Assembly: GCF_001653235.2 (NCBI RefSeq)
Contig: NC_035792.1
Span: 186,001 to 250,000, forward strand
Source: Pochonia chlamydosporia 170
Taxonomy: Eukaryota > Ascomycota > Sordariomycetes > Hypocreales > Clavicipitaceae
DNA: 64,000 nt
Direction of reading: 5' to 3'
In this document: in pieces, positions 11,096-21,665 of the stretch
Position numbering within the stretch: the stretch's first letter is position 1
Layout: every line of letters starts with the position of its first letter
Position numbers and translations under genes: made by a program
Notes under the pieces: model-generated
Databases searched by the model: none
Told to the model about the DNA's origin: nothing
The model's input: only the letters and a program-made list of their open reading frames with translations

Positions 11096-11874
11096 TGTGT
11101 ATTTAGCGACTAGCGTGCATTTACTTTTGTGTCACTTGGGGCATTAAATGGTGGCGAGCTGATGGGGTATATGAGAGCATATCTCAGCGTTTATGGGAGA
11201 TGAGAAGAGTGGTTATGAAGAAGAACTGACTCTTCATTGGTCTTGATTGAGACTCGCATTGTCCCCTCGACGCATTTCTTGCGGCTAGTGATCAACATAT
11301 TAGCTGACAGCGGAGAACATGTATGAATACGACGCAAATTCAGCTCTGTCCCATCTTTAACTGTTTCGTGCTACAGGTAGTAGCATGGCCATGTAGCCTG
11401 GTATAACACTGTTGTCGACCAGTTCAACTTCTTGGTGCTTTCGGTGTAGAGACACAGATGGGCAGATCAGAAAGTCGGCAGATCAGATTGAGCATGACTT
11501 TAAGACTGTGCGATTCTGAAACGCTCAAGGCGGGTTGTTTAAGACTACAGTGTGAAGCTAACAACAGACTGGGACGCCTTCCTACTACAAGGGGTACGAC
11601 CATAGAAAGTGAAAGAGCGACAAAGAATGCTTCTCTAGCAGAACATTGAATTGTGATAATCGTACCAATTTGTTCATATAAAGCTGACAATCTGATGAAA
11701 CGAACCAATTACACAATTCAACCCTAATGCTCAACTATGATACTGCCACCACTTATACCAGATCAAAGCAGGCAGACTCTGTGAACTGACACAATTTGAC
11801 GGTCACGGCAGCGCACAAGAATAGTATGGGATAGCATGAGCAGCCTTTAGGACTCGAGATCTGTCCGGTTGGAC
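11096..11874. other. Intergenic, convergent 3' ends
   Basis: Spacer between two 3' ends. No gene seen. ORFs are short and unlike any family. Confidence 0.45.
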
Positions 11875-12516
11875 TCAGAAGTCTCGGTTATCCGCGTCAT
11901 TTTGCTCCTTGCCTCTCTTTGTAACACGGGTGCCATCGGGGTTCACCTCGCTCTCTCGGTTGTCGGCAGTGATTCGAACACTGTCTGGTTTGATGCCAAA
12001 GTCTCGGTTGCGACGGGTGATGCGGACACTGTCTGGAACGTCCTGATCTTTTCCTCGCTTAAAGTCCCGGTTGTCAGGATCGATACTGAAATCGCGGTTG
12101 CTGCGCGTAATGCGAACGCTGTCCGACACATCCTGATCCCTACTTCGCTTGGTGACTCGGGTACCATCAGGGTCGATACTGAAGTCTCGGTTGCCGCGAG
12201 TGACCCTGGTACCATCAGGGTCAATACTGAAATCGCGGTTGCTGCGTGTGATGCGAACACTGTCCGTCACATCCTGATCCCTAGATCGCTTTGTGACTCG
12301 GGTACCATCAGGATCGACACTGAAGTCCCGGTTGCTGCGCGTGATTCGAACACTGTCCGAAACATCCTGCTCCTTTCCTCGCTTAAAATCCCGGTTACTT
12401 TCAGGAGAGTCTCCGTTGACACGGATGCCATCGGCGACGGGGTACGGGGCAGCACTCGCGACAGCAAGCAGTGCTGAGACTGTAGACAAAATGCTAACAC
12501 CCTTCATGTTGAGCAC
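11875..12516 (-). CDS. Secreted repeat protein with Kex2 sites (candidate KEP / RiPP-like peptide precursor)
   Basis: A 213-residue protein with a clear signal peptide (about 1-22, ending VASAA). The rest is built from diverged copies of one cassette, of the form (G/S)(K/R)(D/E)QDV-DSVRITRS-NRDFS(I/V)DPD-GTRVTKR. NRDF occurs eight times and the last four residues are NRDF. Dibasic sites recur at K45R46, K76R77, K123R124, K153R154, R168R169 and K200R201. One cassette border has TRG instead of TKR. Cutting there would release peptides of roughly 12-47 residues. This is the layout of fungal Kex2-processed repeat proteins, which include mating factors, repellent-type surface peptides and dikaritin RiPP precursors. 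The cassettes contain no Cys, Trp or Tyr and are rich in Asp and Arg, so a classical Tyr-based dikaritin core is absent. No UstY/DUF3328 or tyrosinase gene is nearby. The nearest candidate tailoring enzyme is the mpaB-like oxygenase (10205-11095), convergent with it. An in-frame second ATG lies at codon 4. The product's function is unknown. Confidence 0.75.
   Translation of the reverse strand: MLNMKGVSILSTVSALLAVASAAPYPVADGIRVNGDSPESNRDFKRGKEQDVSDSVRITRSNRDFSVDPDGTRVTKRSRDQDVTDSVRITRSNRDFSIDPDGTRVTRGNRDFSIDPDGTRVTKRSRDQDVSDSVRITRSNRDFSIDPDNRDFKRGKDQDVPDSVRITRRNRDFGIKPDSVRITADNRESEVNPDGTRVTKRGKEQNDADNRDF
11880..12400. repeat. Coding tandem repeats of the Kex2-type precursor
   Basis: At DNA level the gene carries imperfect tandem copies, easily seen by the recurring words CTCGGGTACCATCAGG and CGGTTGCTGCG. 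Units of about 45-48 nt combine into larger ones of about 93-140 nt. Copy borders coincide with the KR codons. Such arrays often vary in copy number between strains. Confidence 0.75.
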
Positions 12517-13655
12517 GGCGATGTAGCTAATATGGCTACTGATAGAATATTTGATGGACTTGACGGTATTCGAGATATTTGTTGATCTGCGTAGCTGAGA
12601 CGTCGGTCAACCTATATGTATGCCATCCCGTTGAACAAGTTCAAGTATCGTATTCCGTCGTATCGCGCATAGTTTCACTCGTTCCCGAAACGGAAATCGC
12701 GCAACAGGATTTCAATGTGATGCATTACACCATGATTGGCATCGATTGGCTCAGTGTGTCTCAGCCTTGCCAATCCTGAGGCGTTTTGACGAGGCGTTTT
12801 CCAATACGGCTATTACGATGGGATCAAAAGTTCCCCGGAGACGCCACACCTTATATATATGGCAGCTCCCAACGTCAAGTTTGTAAATAAATTACAGTGT
12901 TTGTCGTATAATAGGACTAGGGAGCGGTATTATTGTTATCTACATGACCGTAGGTCTCGAGGTTGTGATGTATTGTATATTTGCGTATTGTTCGTGCTCT
13001 CGCGAAGTGATATAAATTGGAACCCAGGATAACCGGGTACAAATCTGCCCGACCATATGACATGCTGACTGGTATTAATAGTGTATGTTTAGGCTTGAAT
13101 CGTATTTGGTACGGTGCATACTCGGCGCTTGAGAGACCCAGTCGCTTGTCAGACACACCTTGTCGCCAAGAAGACAAGACTATCCGATTACGATAGTTTC
13201 TTTGGTGGGTTTAGTTTGAGAGACAAAGTGAATCGATAAACATGATTATTTGAGCTACGCGCTTACTGTGTGACTCTGATCATGAACATGCTGGGCTATA
13301 TTTATGCTGACGAAGCTGACGTGACTTGGAACTGCATGCAAAGAATGACACAACTACTGCGTGAATAGCGCCACAAGAATGTCCAGAATGACCTTCCTCT
13401 ATCGATCTAGCAGCCAAGACAAGCCGTCAATGAAAACGAAGGACAACGGAATCTGCCGTCGCTAACCCGCGCTTAATACGAGATACGACTCTCACTTGCT
13501 ACAAAGTCCTCTTGGCCTCTTCTCAGCGTTTCTAATGCTCTTTATTTTGGCAAATGTATCTGGATAACTTAAACGTACTCGGGTTCACAATATGGATCTA
13601 TGACTAAAAGCTTCAAGTGTAAGTGTAAGTGTAAGTGAAGTGCGATTGCTTGTTG
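12517..13655. other. Intergenic
   Basis: No gene seen. At about 13615-13640 there is a short (AAGTGT)-type microsatellite just beyond the 3' end of the lactonase-like gene. Confidence 0.4.
12851..12860 (-). promoter_or_regulatory. Possible TATA box of the repeat-precursor gene
   Basis: ATATATATAA on the minus strand about 335 nt upstream of the ATG at 12516. If used, the leader would be about 300 nt. It is the only strong TATA-like element found in this upstream region. Confidence 0.3.
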
Positions 13656-14834
13656 CTATTTGATACCCATCTGAGCTTTCGTCACCGCCTTCTTGATATC
13701 CGCTAGAAATGTCCATCGCCCTCTTTCCTTCCAACATTTCACCTTCCAGCCATTTGCAGTTTTAGGATAATATTGAAGAATGTCAAAAATGGAAGTATCA
13801 TGACTAAATATTATGAGGAAGCGTTCATCTGCGTCAAAAGCTTTTAACAGTTCGACGGTCTTCTCTGCACTTTCCAAATCTGTGGGAACAGAAGGATCCA
13901 ATCTTAAAAATGATTTCGTAGCCGATTGAAGAGGATGGATATGAAGTAGTTCTTTGGTGTAACATGGACGGCAACCCATTCCTGGTATGTCAACGACGGC
14001 CGGAAGCGGTAATAGGCTGGTCGGCCTGAGTTCGCCACCTAAATGTACACTGTCTGCTGCCGGGGGGATGAAAGTGTCAGGATTTGAAGTTGTTCGCGCA
14101 AGGGCGTTCAAATGACCGGTGGCGTGCTATATTTAGGTAAGTAAATAACAAGCAGTGAGCGGGAGGTGTGGAAACGTACTCCTGGAGCATTAAGAATGTA
14201 AAAGCTGCCATCTCCAAAGTAGTCGAGAGCACGAAAGCCCCCAACTTTCGATTTAAAGTCGTGTGTTTCCAGACTAAGGACCTCACGGCCAGCTATGTCG
14301 ATTCCCCTCAAAGGAGACTTGGAGGCTGTCGGCCAACCTGGTATGAATTCACGAACAATGCCCGGACCGACAATGAGCTTGGTAGACAAGGGGAACGTTG
14401 CTGGGTTGCCAACATGATCCCAGTGTGTGTGACTGAGTATGAGTTAGACAGAACGAGCGTATGAGCTACTTTTCTTCGTACCTGAGAATAATAGCTTCGG
14501 CATCGCGCAGATTGAAGCCGTGTTCCTGTAGGTTCTCAGCCACATGCTGTCCAACTTTGACCTCAGCACCCCAGTCTTTTAGCCTTTGTGCTAGGAATGG
14601 CGAGTAACTTTCCCAATCCTTGCGGATTCCCAAATCGAACAAAACGTGCCGCTTTCTTGACCCATTGTCATGAGATATTAGAAATGAGTACGAACATATG
14701 TCAAATGTGTCTAATCCTATGTACGCGGGGTTGAAGAAGCTACTGCATGGTATTTTATTAACCCATGCATTTGCGTGGATAATGGAGACCGTCACCGTGG
14801 ACTTTGAAGGGGGAATCTCGACAAAGGATGCCAT
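13656..14834 (-). CDS. Metallo-beta-lactamase-fold hydrolase (lactonase-like)
   Basis: Three exons on the minus strand: 14834-14482, 14432-14180 and 14126-13656. They join in frame to 358 residues, with 49- and 53-nt introns. The zinc-binding signature HTHWDHVGNP is created across the first junction, where a split Ser codon precedes it, and PGHATGHLNAL is created across the second. Both junctions therefore restore conserved motifs. A downstream IFSHDTSIFD segment supplies the last histidine/aspartate typical of the family. The upstream FDLGIRKDWESYSP is common in fungal relatives of N-acyl-homoserine lactonases. There is no signal peptide, so it is likely cytosolic. It probably opens a lactone or ester ring with two zinc ions; the real substrate is unknown. 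It is divergent from the FMN oxidase gene, with 1.3 kb between them. Confidence 0.85.
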
Positions 14835-16157
14835 GGCTTGTTGGGCAAACAGGTACCAAAGCTAAAGATGTGCGGAGAAGTCCTTGCCTGTGCTTAGAGC
14901 TGATGACAAAGAAGAAACAGACTCGATTGTGTTTCGTACGTTCAAATGGCGTGTGGAAGAAACATTGTACCAGTAAAGCCATCGATGAGGGGTTGAAGTA
15001 TTGGCAATACGTGACAAGAGGCTGCTATGGAGCTCTTTGTTGAAGTGGCTTATGAGTGGCCCCTGATTACTTCAAGAGTGAAACAAAGGCGCACTGACGA
15101 GGAGTGACTTGAAGAAACAGACCACCTCCCTTCGACCTTGATCAAAGTTGGGGATGCCGACACTCAGTAGGTGAATGATCAAGTCACTCATACGTGTCGT
15201 ATCTCGATAGAGTTGAGAAATAGTAAGACACGTAACCATCTCTATAAAGGAAGGTTTCTACCGAATTTGAAGCGTTTTTTACAGAACGTTGAAACATGTA
15301 TATCATTACACAGACCTTTGAGGTCTCGTCTCTCATCCTTGGTTCAAGTGCGTGCATGGCGCTATTTCGCTCGCTCCGCCACAGCTTCTTTCCGATAAGA
15401 TGAAAATTAAGCTTAGTCCCGGTCGTCTCCTCATCTACAATACCTGGGGAAGGTGGAATGATGAAGTCTGAGCTCCCTCACCGGAAGTAGTACTTGCGAA
15501 CATGGTTACAAGGCCACCCAGCGGCCCAGGCTCATGCTCTTTGCAACCTATCAAAGGACGACACATTTCTTACCTTCTATTTTGCATTCTGATTTATGCC
15601 AAGGAGTGCGTGACATGGACCTGATACACTGGGCTGAAAGGACATGGTTGTAACTTTGCATGCAGCGGATTGAATCGCTTAGCCGGAAGGGTGAGAGACT
15701 ATTACTCACCAGAGCCGCTGTTTGAGTGAGTTTACGTGTCGTTTTCGCAATCCAAGTGAACATGAAAATGTTATCATGGGGGGACATCCGGCTCATACTT
15801 CATCATTTCTGCGGTTATGTTGCTTTGGCTGTGTCTGAACATGATCATATCGGATTGGACGTCACTGATGCCATTGTGGTGGATTTGCTACAACCAACGG
15901 CAATGTTTTGTATGACATAGTTTAGCAGATGACTTACCGCAATTATTTCTAATCTTTGGCTGTCGATTTACTAGACTACTTGTCGTGCGCTTGAGATGGC
16001 TAGCTTGTGATCATGTTGACGTAAATGACTTTTGTCCCACAATTAAACAGAAGCTTCCCGCCGCGTAGCTCATAACCGAAATGGTTGGAGAATTGTTCGC
16101 GACGTCATTTCTAAAAGCTTCATCTATCTACCATCTATCCACGTAAAATAATGAAAT
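14835..16157. other. Intergenic region between divergent genes
   Basis: Bidirectional upstream region of the lactonase-like gene (-) and the FMN oxidase gene (+). Only short ORFs without family resemblance. Confidence 0.45.
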
Positions 16158-16171
16158 ATGTCGGATCCTAA
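16151..16171 (+). promoter_or_regulatory. Overlapping short upstream ORF
   Basis: ATG at 16151 encodes MKYVGS then TAA, and overlaps the main ATG at 16158 in another frame. Both ATGs have A at -3. If the leader includes it, ribosomes would often start here and the uORF would dampen translation of the oxidase. Confidence 0.3.
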
Positions 16172-17653
16172 CAATCCAAACATTGGCAAGCGGACTACGC
16201 CGCAGTGGGCGTTGTACCAAAGGGAGAGTTTTTGGAACACCAACAACGGGAAATATCCCATTTTTAACACAGGTATTATCAGATTGACTCAAAGACGTGC
16301 CTTGTTCTTGTTTCTTCTAACCGAGTCCAAGACCCCGCCGAGGTTGAGAAACTTGCAAAGGAACGACTATCGCAGGGCGGATGGTAAGGGCCATACTTTC
16401 AGGGATATCAAGAAACGAATACTAATCATCCACATCAGGTACTATTCATCTTGCAATGCGGGCCTATCTTGGACACATTTAGCAAACCGTCAAGCGTTTT
16501 ACAGGCACAGAATTATTCCTCGAACACTGGTTGACACAAACGTCCGCGACACTGCCACAGAAATCTTTGGCCACAAGGTGTCTGCCCCAATTGGTTTCGC
16601 CCCCATTGGCATCAATCGCATATATCATCCAACAGGAGAGCTGTCCGTCGCCAAAGTCGCGCAAGAGCTAAATCTCCCGTATTGCCTGTCCTCCGCAGGA
16701 AGCTACAGCATTGAGGATGTCGGCAAAGCAAATGGCTCTGGCCCACGATTTTTCCAACTGTACCAGAGCCCTGACGATGAGCTCTGCATTTCAATGATGC
16801 GGAGGGCTTTTGACTCTGGATTTGACGTCTGTGTGCTGACTACGGATACGTGGTCGCTTGGCTGGCGGCACAATGATGTGTTTACGGGGAATTATGCATT
16901 TTACCATGACCATGGTGCTGGAGATGTTGGTCTGCAGGATCCGGTGTTCAAGAAGAGACTTGAAGAAGCGGGCATTGACCCCAAGGAAAAGCCAAAGGAG
17001 GCCGGCGCCAAATGGATCGATGAATATATCTGGCATGGCCATGCGCTGACCTGGGATAAAGTGAAGTGGACAATGGAACAGTGGAGGAAGATTAGCGGTG
17101 GCCGGCCATTTTGCCTCAAGGGCATACAGAGGGTTGAAGATGCCAAAAAGGCTGTTGAAATGTACGAACGATGATGGTTTCGCTGCGGTTTACTTATTGC
17201 TGACACTGCGTAGGGGCGTGGATGGCATCGTCGTTTCCAATCATGCTGGAAGACAAGTCGACGGAGCCATTGCAAGTCTAGACGCTCTCGAACATATTGT
17301 TCAAGCGGTCGGAGACCAGACCTACGTGCGTTGATTCACATAGCAAACAAAATAGATGGATTGGAAAAGCTTACCATGAACAGGTCATGTTTGACTCGGG
17401 CATTCGGAGTGCCGCCGATGTCTTCAAAGCCCTCGCCCTTGGTGCCAAGTTTGTGTTCCTCGGCCGTCTTTGGGTTTGGGGACTAAGTATTGCGGGCGAT
17501 CATGGAGTCCGACATGTCATGAAGAGTCTGTTGGCAGAGTTTGACATTCTCATGGAGGTCGGAGGCTTTCGAAGAATTGGGGAGATTGACAAGACGTGCA
17601 TTCATTCACTGCCGAACTCGGCTTCTCTAATTGCGGAGAAGTGCGCCATCTAG
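16158..17653 (+). CDS. FMN-dependent 2-hydroxyacid oxidase (lactate 2-monooxygenase-like)
   Basis: Five exons: 16158-16272, 16332-16383, 16439-17161, 17214-17325 and 17384-17653. They join in frame to 423 residues. The start WALYQRESF, then [23 protein letters not shown] across the second junction, match lactate 2-monooxygenase-type proteins. The FMN-barrel motifs are present: [35 protein letters not shown], the catalytic Lys region [18 protein letters not shown] (active-site His and Arg), and [18 protein letters not shown] with GR for phosphate binding. The family usually has SNHGGRQ; here the first Gly is Ala. It would oxidise a small 2-hydroxy acid using FMN and oxygen in the cytosol. No targeting signal is seen. 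An out-of-frame ATG at 16151 makes a 6-codon upstream ORF overlapping the start. Confidence 0.88.
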
Positions 17654-19961
17654 CTGGGGGTCAATGAAGCCACACATTGACAATGCCAGAATATGTGGTA
17701 GGCTGACAATGGGACACGACTCATTTGTGAGTGATATTCTGGTCATTGTCTGGGCGGTCGCGTGGGGGAATGTAGATCCCTCATATCTGTAGATTGGAGA
17801 TGAATAAACTGGTTGGCTAAATGAAGATGCCAGCGCTATGCCACTGTGAACCTTGCCAATGGTGACTTCATTGGGAGCTGATGAGAAGAATGAATTAAGA
17901 GGACGCCTTCTTTCACAGGAGTCAAGTCAAGTCTTTACATGCGAAGAGGTGGTAAGAGGAAGGAGACTGGCAAATGAAGTAGCATGATGAGCAAAACAGT
18001 TACACAGTGTTGGCCAGAAGTGATCACTTTGCCCCTTTTTCTTTTTGCTCGTCCCTCCTTGTGCGACTCAAGATGCAGGGTCCATGGCTTGACGTGTGGC
18101 ACAGACCAAGTTGTAAATTTTGGTGTTGGATGAAACCAAGCTTGACGCCTGTTGGGGGGAACAGAGAAAACAGTGACTTGCAAACGGGATGAATTGTGTG
18201 AGATGGCCATGACATGAAATTTTGAGTTTTGTTCCGTGCTGCCAACTTAAACCACTGTGAGTGACATTCTTGCTAGGGATTGACCTTGTTGGAGGATTTG
18301 ACTGGGAGCTTGAGCCGAACCTAGAGATCATCTACAGGTTGAGTTGGGCAACTATGAAGTCTGGAGCGTATATGGATTGTGTTGAGTGGCAAAATTGAAA
18401 CAAATAAGCAACAACTGCAATATATGCGTTTGACTGTTGGAATGACTCTGAGCAAGTTTACATTGGAGTCAGTTGACAGGCTCCTCTGTGATGAACCCTG
18501 ATCTAGGCTCGGAAACAAACCTGGCAGACAGATCATCCAGCTACTCATTGGACACAGGGCGAATTTCTACCCCCATCGAGGGATCTGAAACAGAAACTCT
18601 GTGAGTCGCTCTGTGCGGAAACTGCCGAAATGTCTTGGAGGCGGCTCGTCATTGACGTGGTCTGGTGTCCCACGGCGCTATGTGATCAAAACGTTTCAAT
18701 AAATGCATACACACAACCAATGTGCATCGTGGGCGTCGCGCTCAGAAACATTTGGAGGCATGTAGCATTCATTTTGCTGACTGGTGCCAAGAGGAAATCA
18801 CAGGGGATTAATGGCGACACGGCACATGCAATATTTATTCTTTCTTTGCCTCGTGTGTCCGACAATACGTCCAAGAAGCAAGCATGGCAAAAATTCCGTT
18901 TGGTGGATATCCATGGTGAAACGACTAACTGGGGGACCCCTGGGCATTGCATCGTTCAAGGTTGGATCGTCCAATTTTGGTTCAATTCAACCTTGTGAGC
19001 CCCGAGGGTCAGTCAGGGTTAGGGTTAATCTGACGATGCTAGTCCCTTGGCGGTTAGGCAGTGATACGATTGACCGAAAAACAAATGTGATGAGTTGAGT
19101 CGCACAGCATCGCCAAGAAGAGCCAAATTTACCACATTGGATAGAAATAGTCAAAAAATCATTCTTCTGTCTGCCGATTTGGTACAGATCATCCTTTGTG
19201 CTCCCACACGTTCTCGCTTGTTTCTCCTCACACATGTTCAGCTGGCTGGCTCGTGGTGATAATCCCGCATCACAAGCATCCAAGCATCGCACTTCTTCCC
19301 AGGGTTGGACGGTTCCTGACCCACCGAGCTGACCGGACCTGGGCCTTTGGAAAATCCAATGCCAGGCACCAAAGTCAATTGGCCAAGAAATTGGCGCTCT
19401 TGGCCGAGAATGGTAGCTGGCTTGCCCCCAGAGCCCCGTGCGGGAGGCCTTTCCCAGGTTCATCTGTTTCACGCTAAAGGGGGCATTCCAGATGAACTCG
19501 TGTCATTGGCCGGTTATAGTTGACCATGGGCTGTCAGTTCGGACTAACATGAACTTTGGACATGAAAGGTCAGCTGGCTGCCTCGTTTCTCATGCCAGAA
19601 CCGGGCGGAAAGGGGCGCATGGGGGGTGAAAACATCGTATATAATAGAAAACCTCACGACTTCGTCCACGGCCGATTTTGACTTTTTGGTTCATTCATTC
19701 TCAGAATCAACGCGAATCTGCTGTTCTGCGTCTTCATTCCTTTCAAATCCTCTTTTTTGCTTTGCGCCGGCCGCTGCCTTTCCTTAAGTCTTTACGACTA
19801 GACTATTCTACACGACATTTGACTTCAATCGACTTGAACTCAACAGTCAATAGACATTCCCTAACTGCTGCGCGGCCTCCCACAACTTGCTATAAAACAA
19901 TTTTCTCTCATTTTTCTGCAGAGCAGCATTTCTTCATTCATTTATACAAAATCTTGTCAAA
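17654..19961. other. Long intergenic / upstream region of the lysozyme-like gene
   Basis: 2.3 kb with no supported gene. The 160-codon minus-strand ORF at 18987-19472 has no recognisable domain and low plausibility. A long upstream region is common for regulated secreted proteins. Confidence 0.45.
19636..19648 (+). promoter_or_regulatory. Predicted TATA box of the lysozyme-like gene
   Basis: GTATATAATAG sits about 320 nt upstream of the ATG and is followed by a pyrimidine-rich leader (about 19680-19950). The spacing suggests a leader near 280 nt. Predicted by position only. Confidence 0.4.
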
Positions 19962-21080
19962 ATGAAGACAACTACCTCAGCCACTCTCTTCGGTCTCATT
20001 GCTGCCGTTGCAGCGTACCCTGCCTCGACGAACCTCTGGCCTCGAGGTTGCGCCCCCGGTACCCTGGTTTGCAATGGCGATTCCAAGTTTGGTATTTGCA
20101 ACCTGGACACCAAGGCTTTCTGGATGGATGTCGCCGAAGGAACCAAGTGTGTTTGTTCCGGTTCCAGCTGCACCATCACCGCCAGCTCTGGTTCTGGAGC
20201 AAAGGTCGAGCCTGAACCAACTCCCGAGTCTACACCAACTCCAGAAGCTTCACCAAGCGCGAAACCTACCAAGCCTTTTGAGAATAACCCCGTGATTGCA
20301 CCTGTTCCCAGCTCCAAGGCCGAGAACAACTACCCTCCTCCAGCTCCCACAACAACCACGGCCCCCGTGTACAATCCTCCTCCTACCACCACCGAGGCTG
20401 TCCCTTCCACACCCGTGACAACAACCGCCCCAAAGCCGACGAAAACTTCAGCCCCCAGCCCAGGCGGCGTTATCGGCAAGTACATCCAGACCTTCCTCGG
20501 AAACGGTGATGCCTCCCAGGGCTGGCCCGAACAGGCCAAGTGGGTTGACTTTGAGACCATGTGGTCCTCCAACCTCGCCAACGTCATCTACAAGTCCTGC
20601 GAGGGCTTCGGACAGGAAAACAACTCCGACGAGGAGAGCGAAGCCCTCAAGTCGGCCATCCAGTCCGTCGCCAAGTCCTCCGGAGTAGACGAGCGCTTCA
20701 TCCTCGCCGTCGTCATGCAGGAATCCAACGGCTGCGTCCGCGCCCCAACCACAAACTACGGCGTCACCAACCCCGGCCTGATGCAGTCGCACAACGGCGG
20801 ACACTCCTGCTACAATGTCAGCCCGTGCCCGTCGACGCAGGTCGTCGGCATGATCCAAGATGGCACGTCTGGCACCTCCGACGGCGACGGCCTCAAGCAG
20901 CTGCTCTCCAAGGCCGGCAGCGGCGTCAGCCAGTTCTACAAGGCGGCCCGCATGTACAACTCTGGCTCGATTGCCGCCTCTGGTCTGTTGCAAGACGGCA
21001 TTGCTACGCACTGCTATGCTAGTGACATTGCTAACCGGCTGATGGGTTGGTCTTCTGGTGTGAGCGGCTGCAAGCTCTAG
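19962..21080 (+). CDS. Secreted CBM19-like / lysozyme-like (SLT-type) protein
   Basis: An intronless 372-residue protein. Signal peptide about 1-18 (ending AAVAA). Residues 30-70 form a cysteine-rich module (CAPGTLVCNGDSKFGICN...GTKCVCSGSSC) that resembles fungal CBM19-type chitin-binding domains. Residues about 75-168 are a Pro/Thr/Ser-rich linker, probably O-glycosylated. Residues about 169-372 form a lysozyme-like/soluble lytic transglycosylase fold, with FILAVVMQESNGCVR carrying the likely catalytic Glu254. GLMQSHNG, YKAARMYNSG and ANRLMGW are further family motifs. Expected action is on a beta-1,4-linked amino-sugar polymer outside the cell: bacterial peptidoglycan or chitin. A chitin-binding module joined to a muramidase-type domain leaves both open. 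The gene is strongly C-biased at third positions. Confidence 0.82.
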   Translation: MKTTTSATLFGLIAAVAAYPASTNLWPRGCAPGTLVCNGDSKFGICNLDTKAFWMDVAEGTKCVCSGSSCTITASSGSGAKVEPEPTPESTPTPEASPSAKPTKPFENNPVIAPVPSSKAENNYPPPAPTTTTAPVYNPPPTTTEAVPSTPVTTTAPKPTKTSAPSPGGVIGKYIQTFLGNGDASQGWPEQAKWVDFETMWSSNLANVIYKSCEGFGQENNSDEESEALKSAIQSVAKSSGVDERFILAVVMQESNGCVRAPTTNYGVTNPGLMQSHNGGHSCYNVSPCPSTQVVGMIQDGTSGTSDGDGLKQLLSKAGSGVSQFYKAARMYNSGSIAASGLLQDGIATHCYASDIANRLMGWSSGVSGCKL

Positions 21081-21665
21081 ATGGAGCGTGGAAACTGGTG
21101 CCTGGACTGGCGTTTGTGTATAGATATTTAACTTCACTTCTTTTGTACTATTTGACGCTTGATTATAGTAGCGGTTTAGAGGGAGCTCTTTATCGTTTTG
21201 TGGCTATGGCTAGCAAGGGTGTTACTGGCTTTTGGTACGGTGGTGCATTTATAGATATCTGTCAAATATGACAACTGCCTGATAACTTGTCTATACAACT
21301 TGTGAGATTCCATGTAATATTGTACTCAAATGGCTTGCTCTGCGGTTAGTTGTGAGTCTATCTGTTGGTAGAAAGCTTGCTGGACTTCAAACGCATGCTG
21401 AATGCATTTGAAGTATAAATCCATTGCCATGCTTTGGAAATGTGCAGAAAAGATTACTACTTTGCCACGAGTACCTTATTGCGGTGGAAAACGGCGTGTA
21501 GCCCTTGGACGACTGAAGTCGTACTGGCAGTCACGTCCATGCCTTGAGCAAGCCACAGTTACCGAGGACGAGAACCTCGACCCGATTTTATGGCAACTAT
21601 GTGCTTTTCACAACACTTCCACGACCTTGCCATACCTTCTATAGCAAAATGTACGATCATCATTT
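21081..21665. other. Intergenic, convergent 3' ends
   Basis: Spacer between the 3' ends of the lysozyme-like gene (+) and the Rhodopsin-domain gene (-). No gene seen. Confidence 0.45.

Noticed and set aside
19012..19027. Telomere-like AGGGTTAGGGTTAA
   Set aside because: Only about two TTAGGG units, with ordinary sequence and genes on both sides. Most likely chance.
18987..19472. 160-codon minus-strand ORF
   Set aside because: No domain, no signal, no spliced extension, and it lies in the probable promoter of the lysozyme-like gene.
20448..21137. 229-codon ORF antisense to the lysozyme-like gene
   Set aside because: Explained by third-position C bias of the real gene. No domain.
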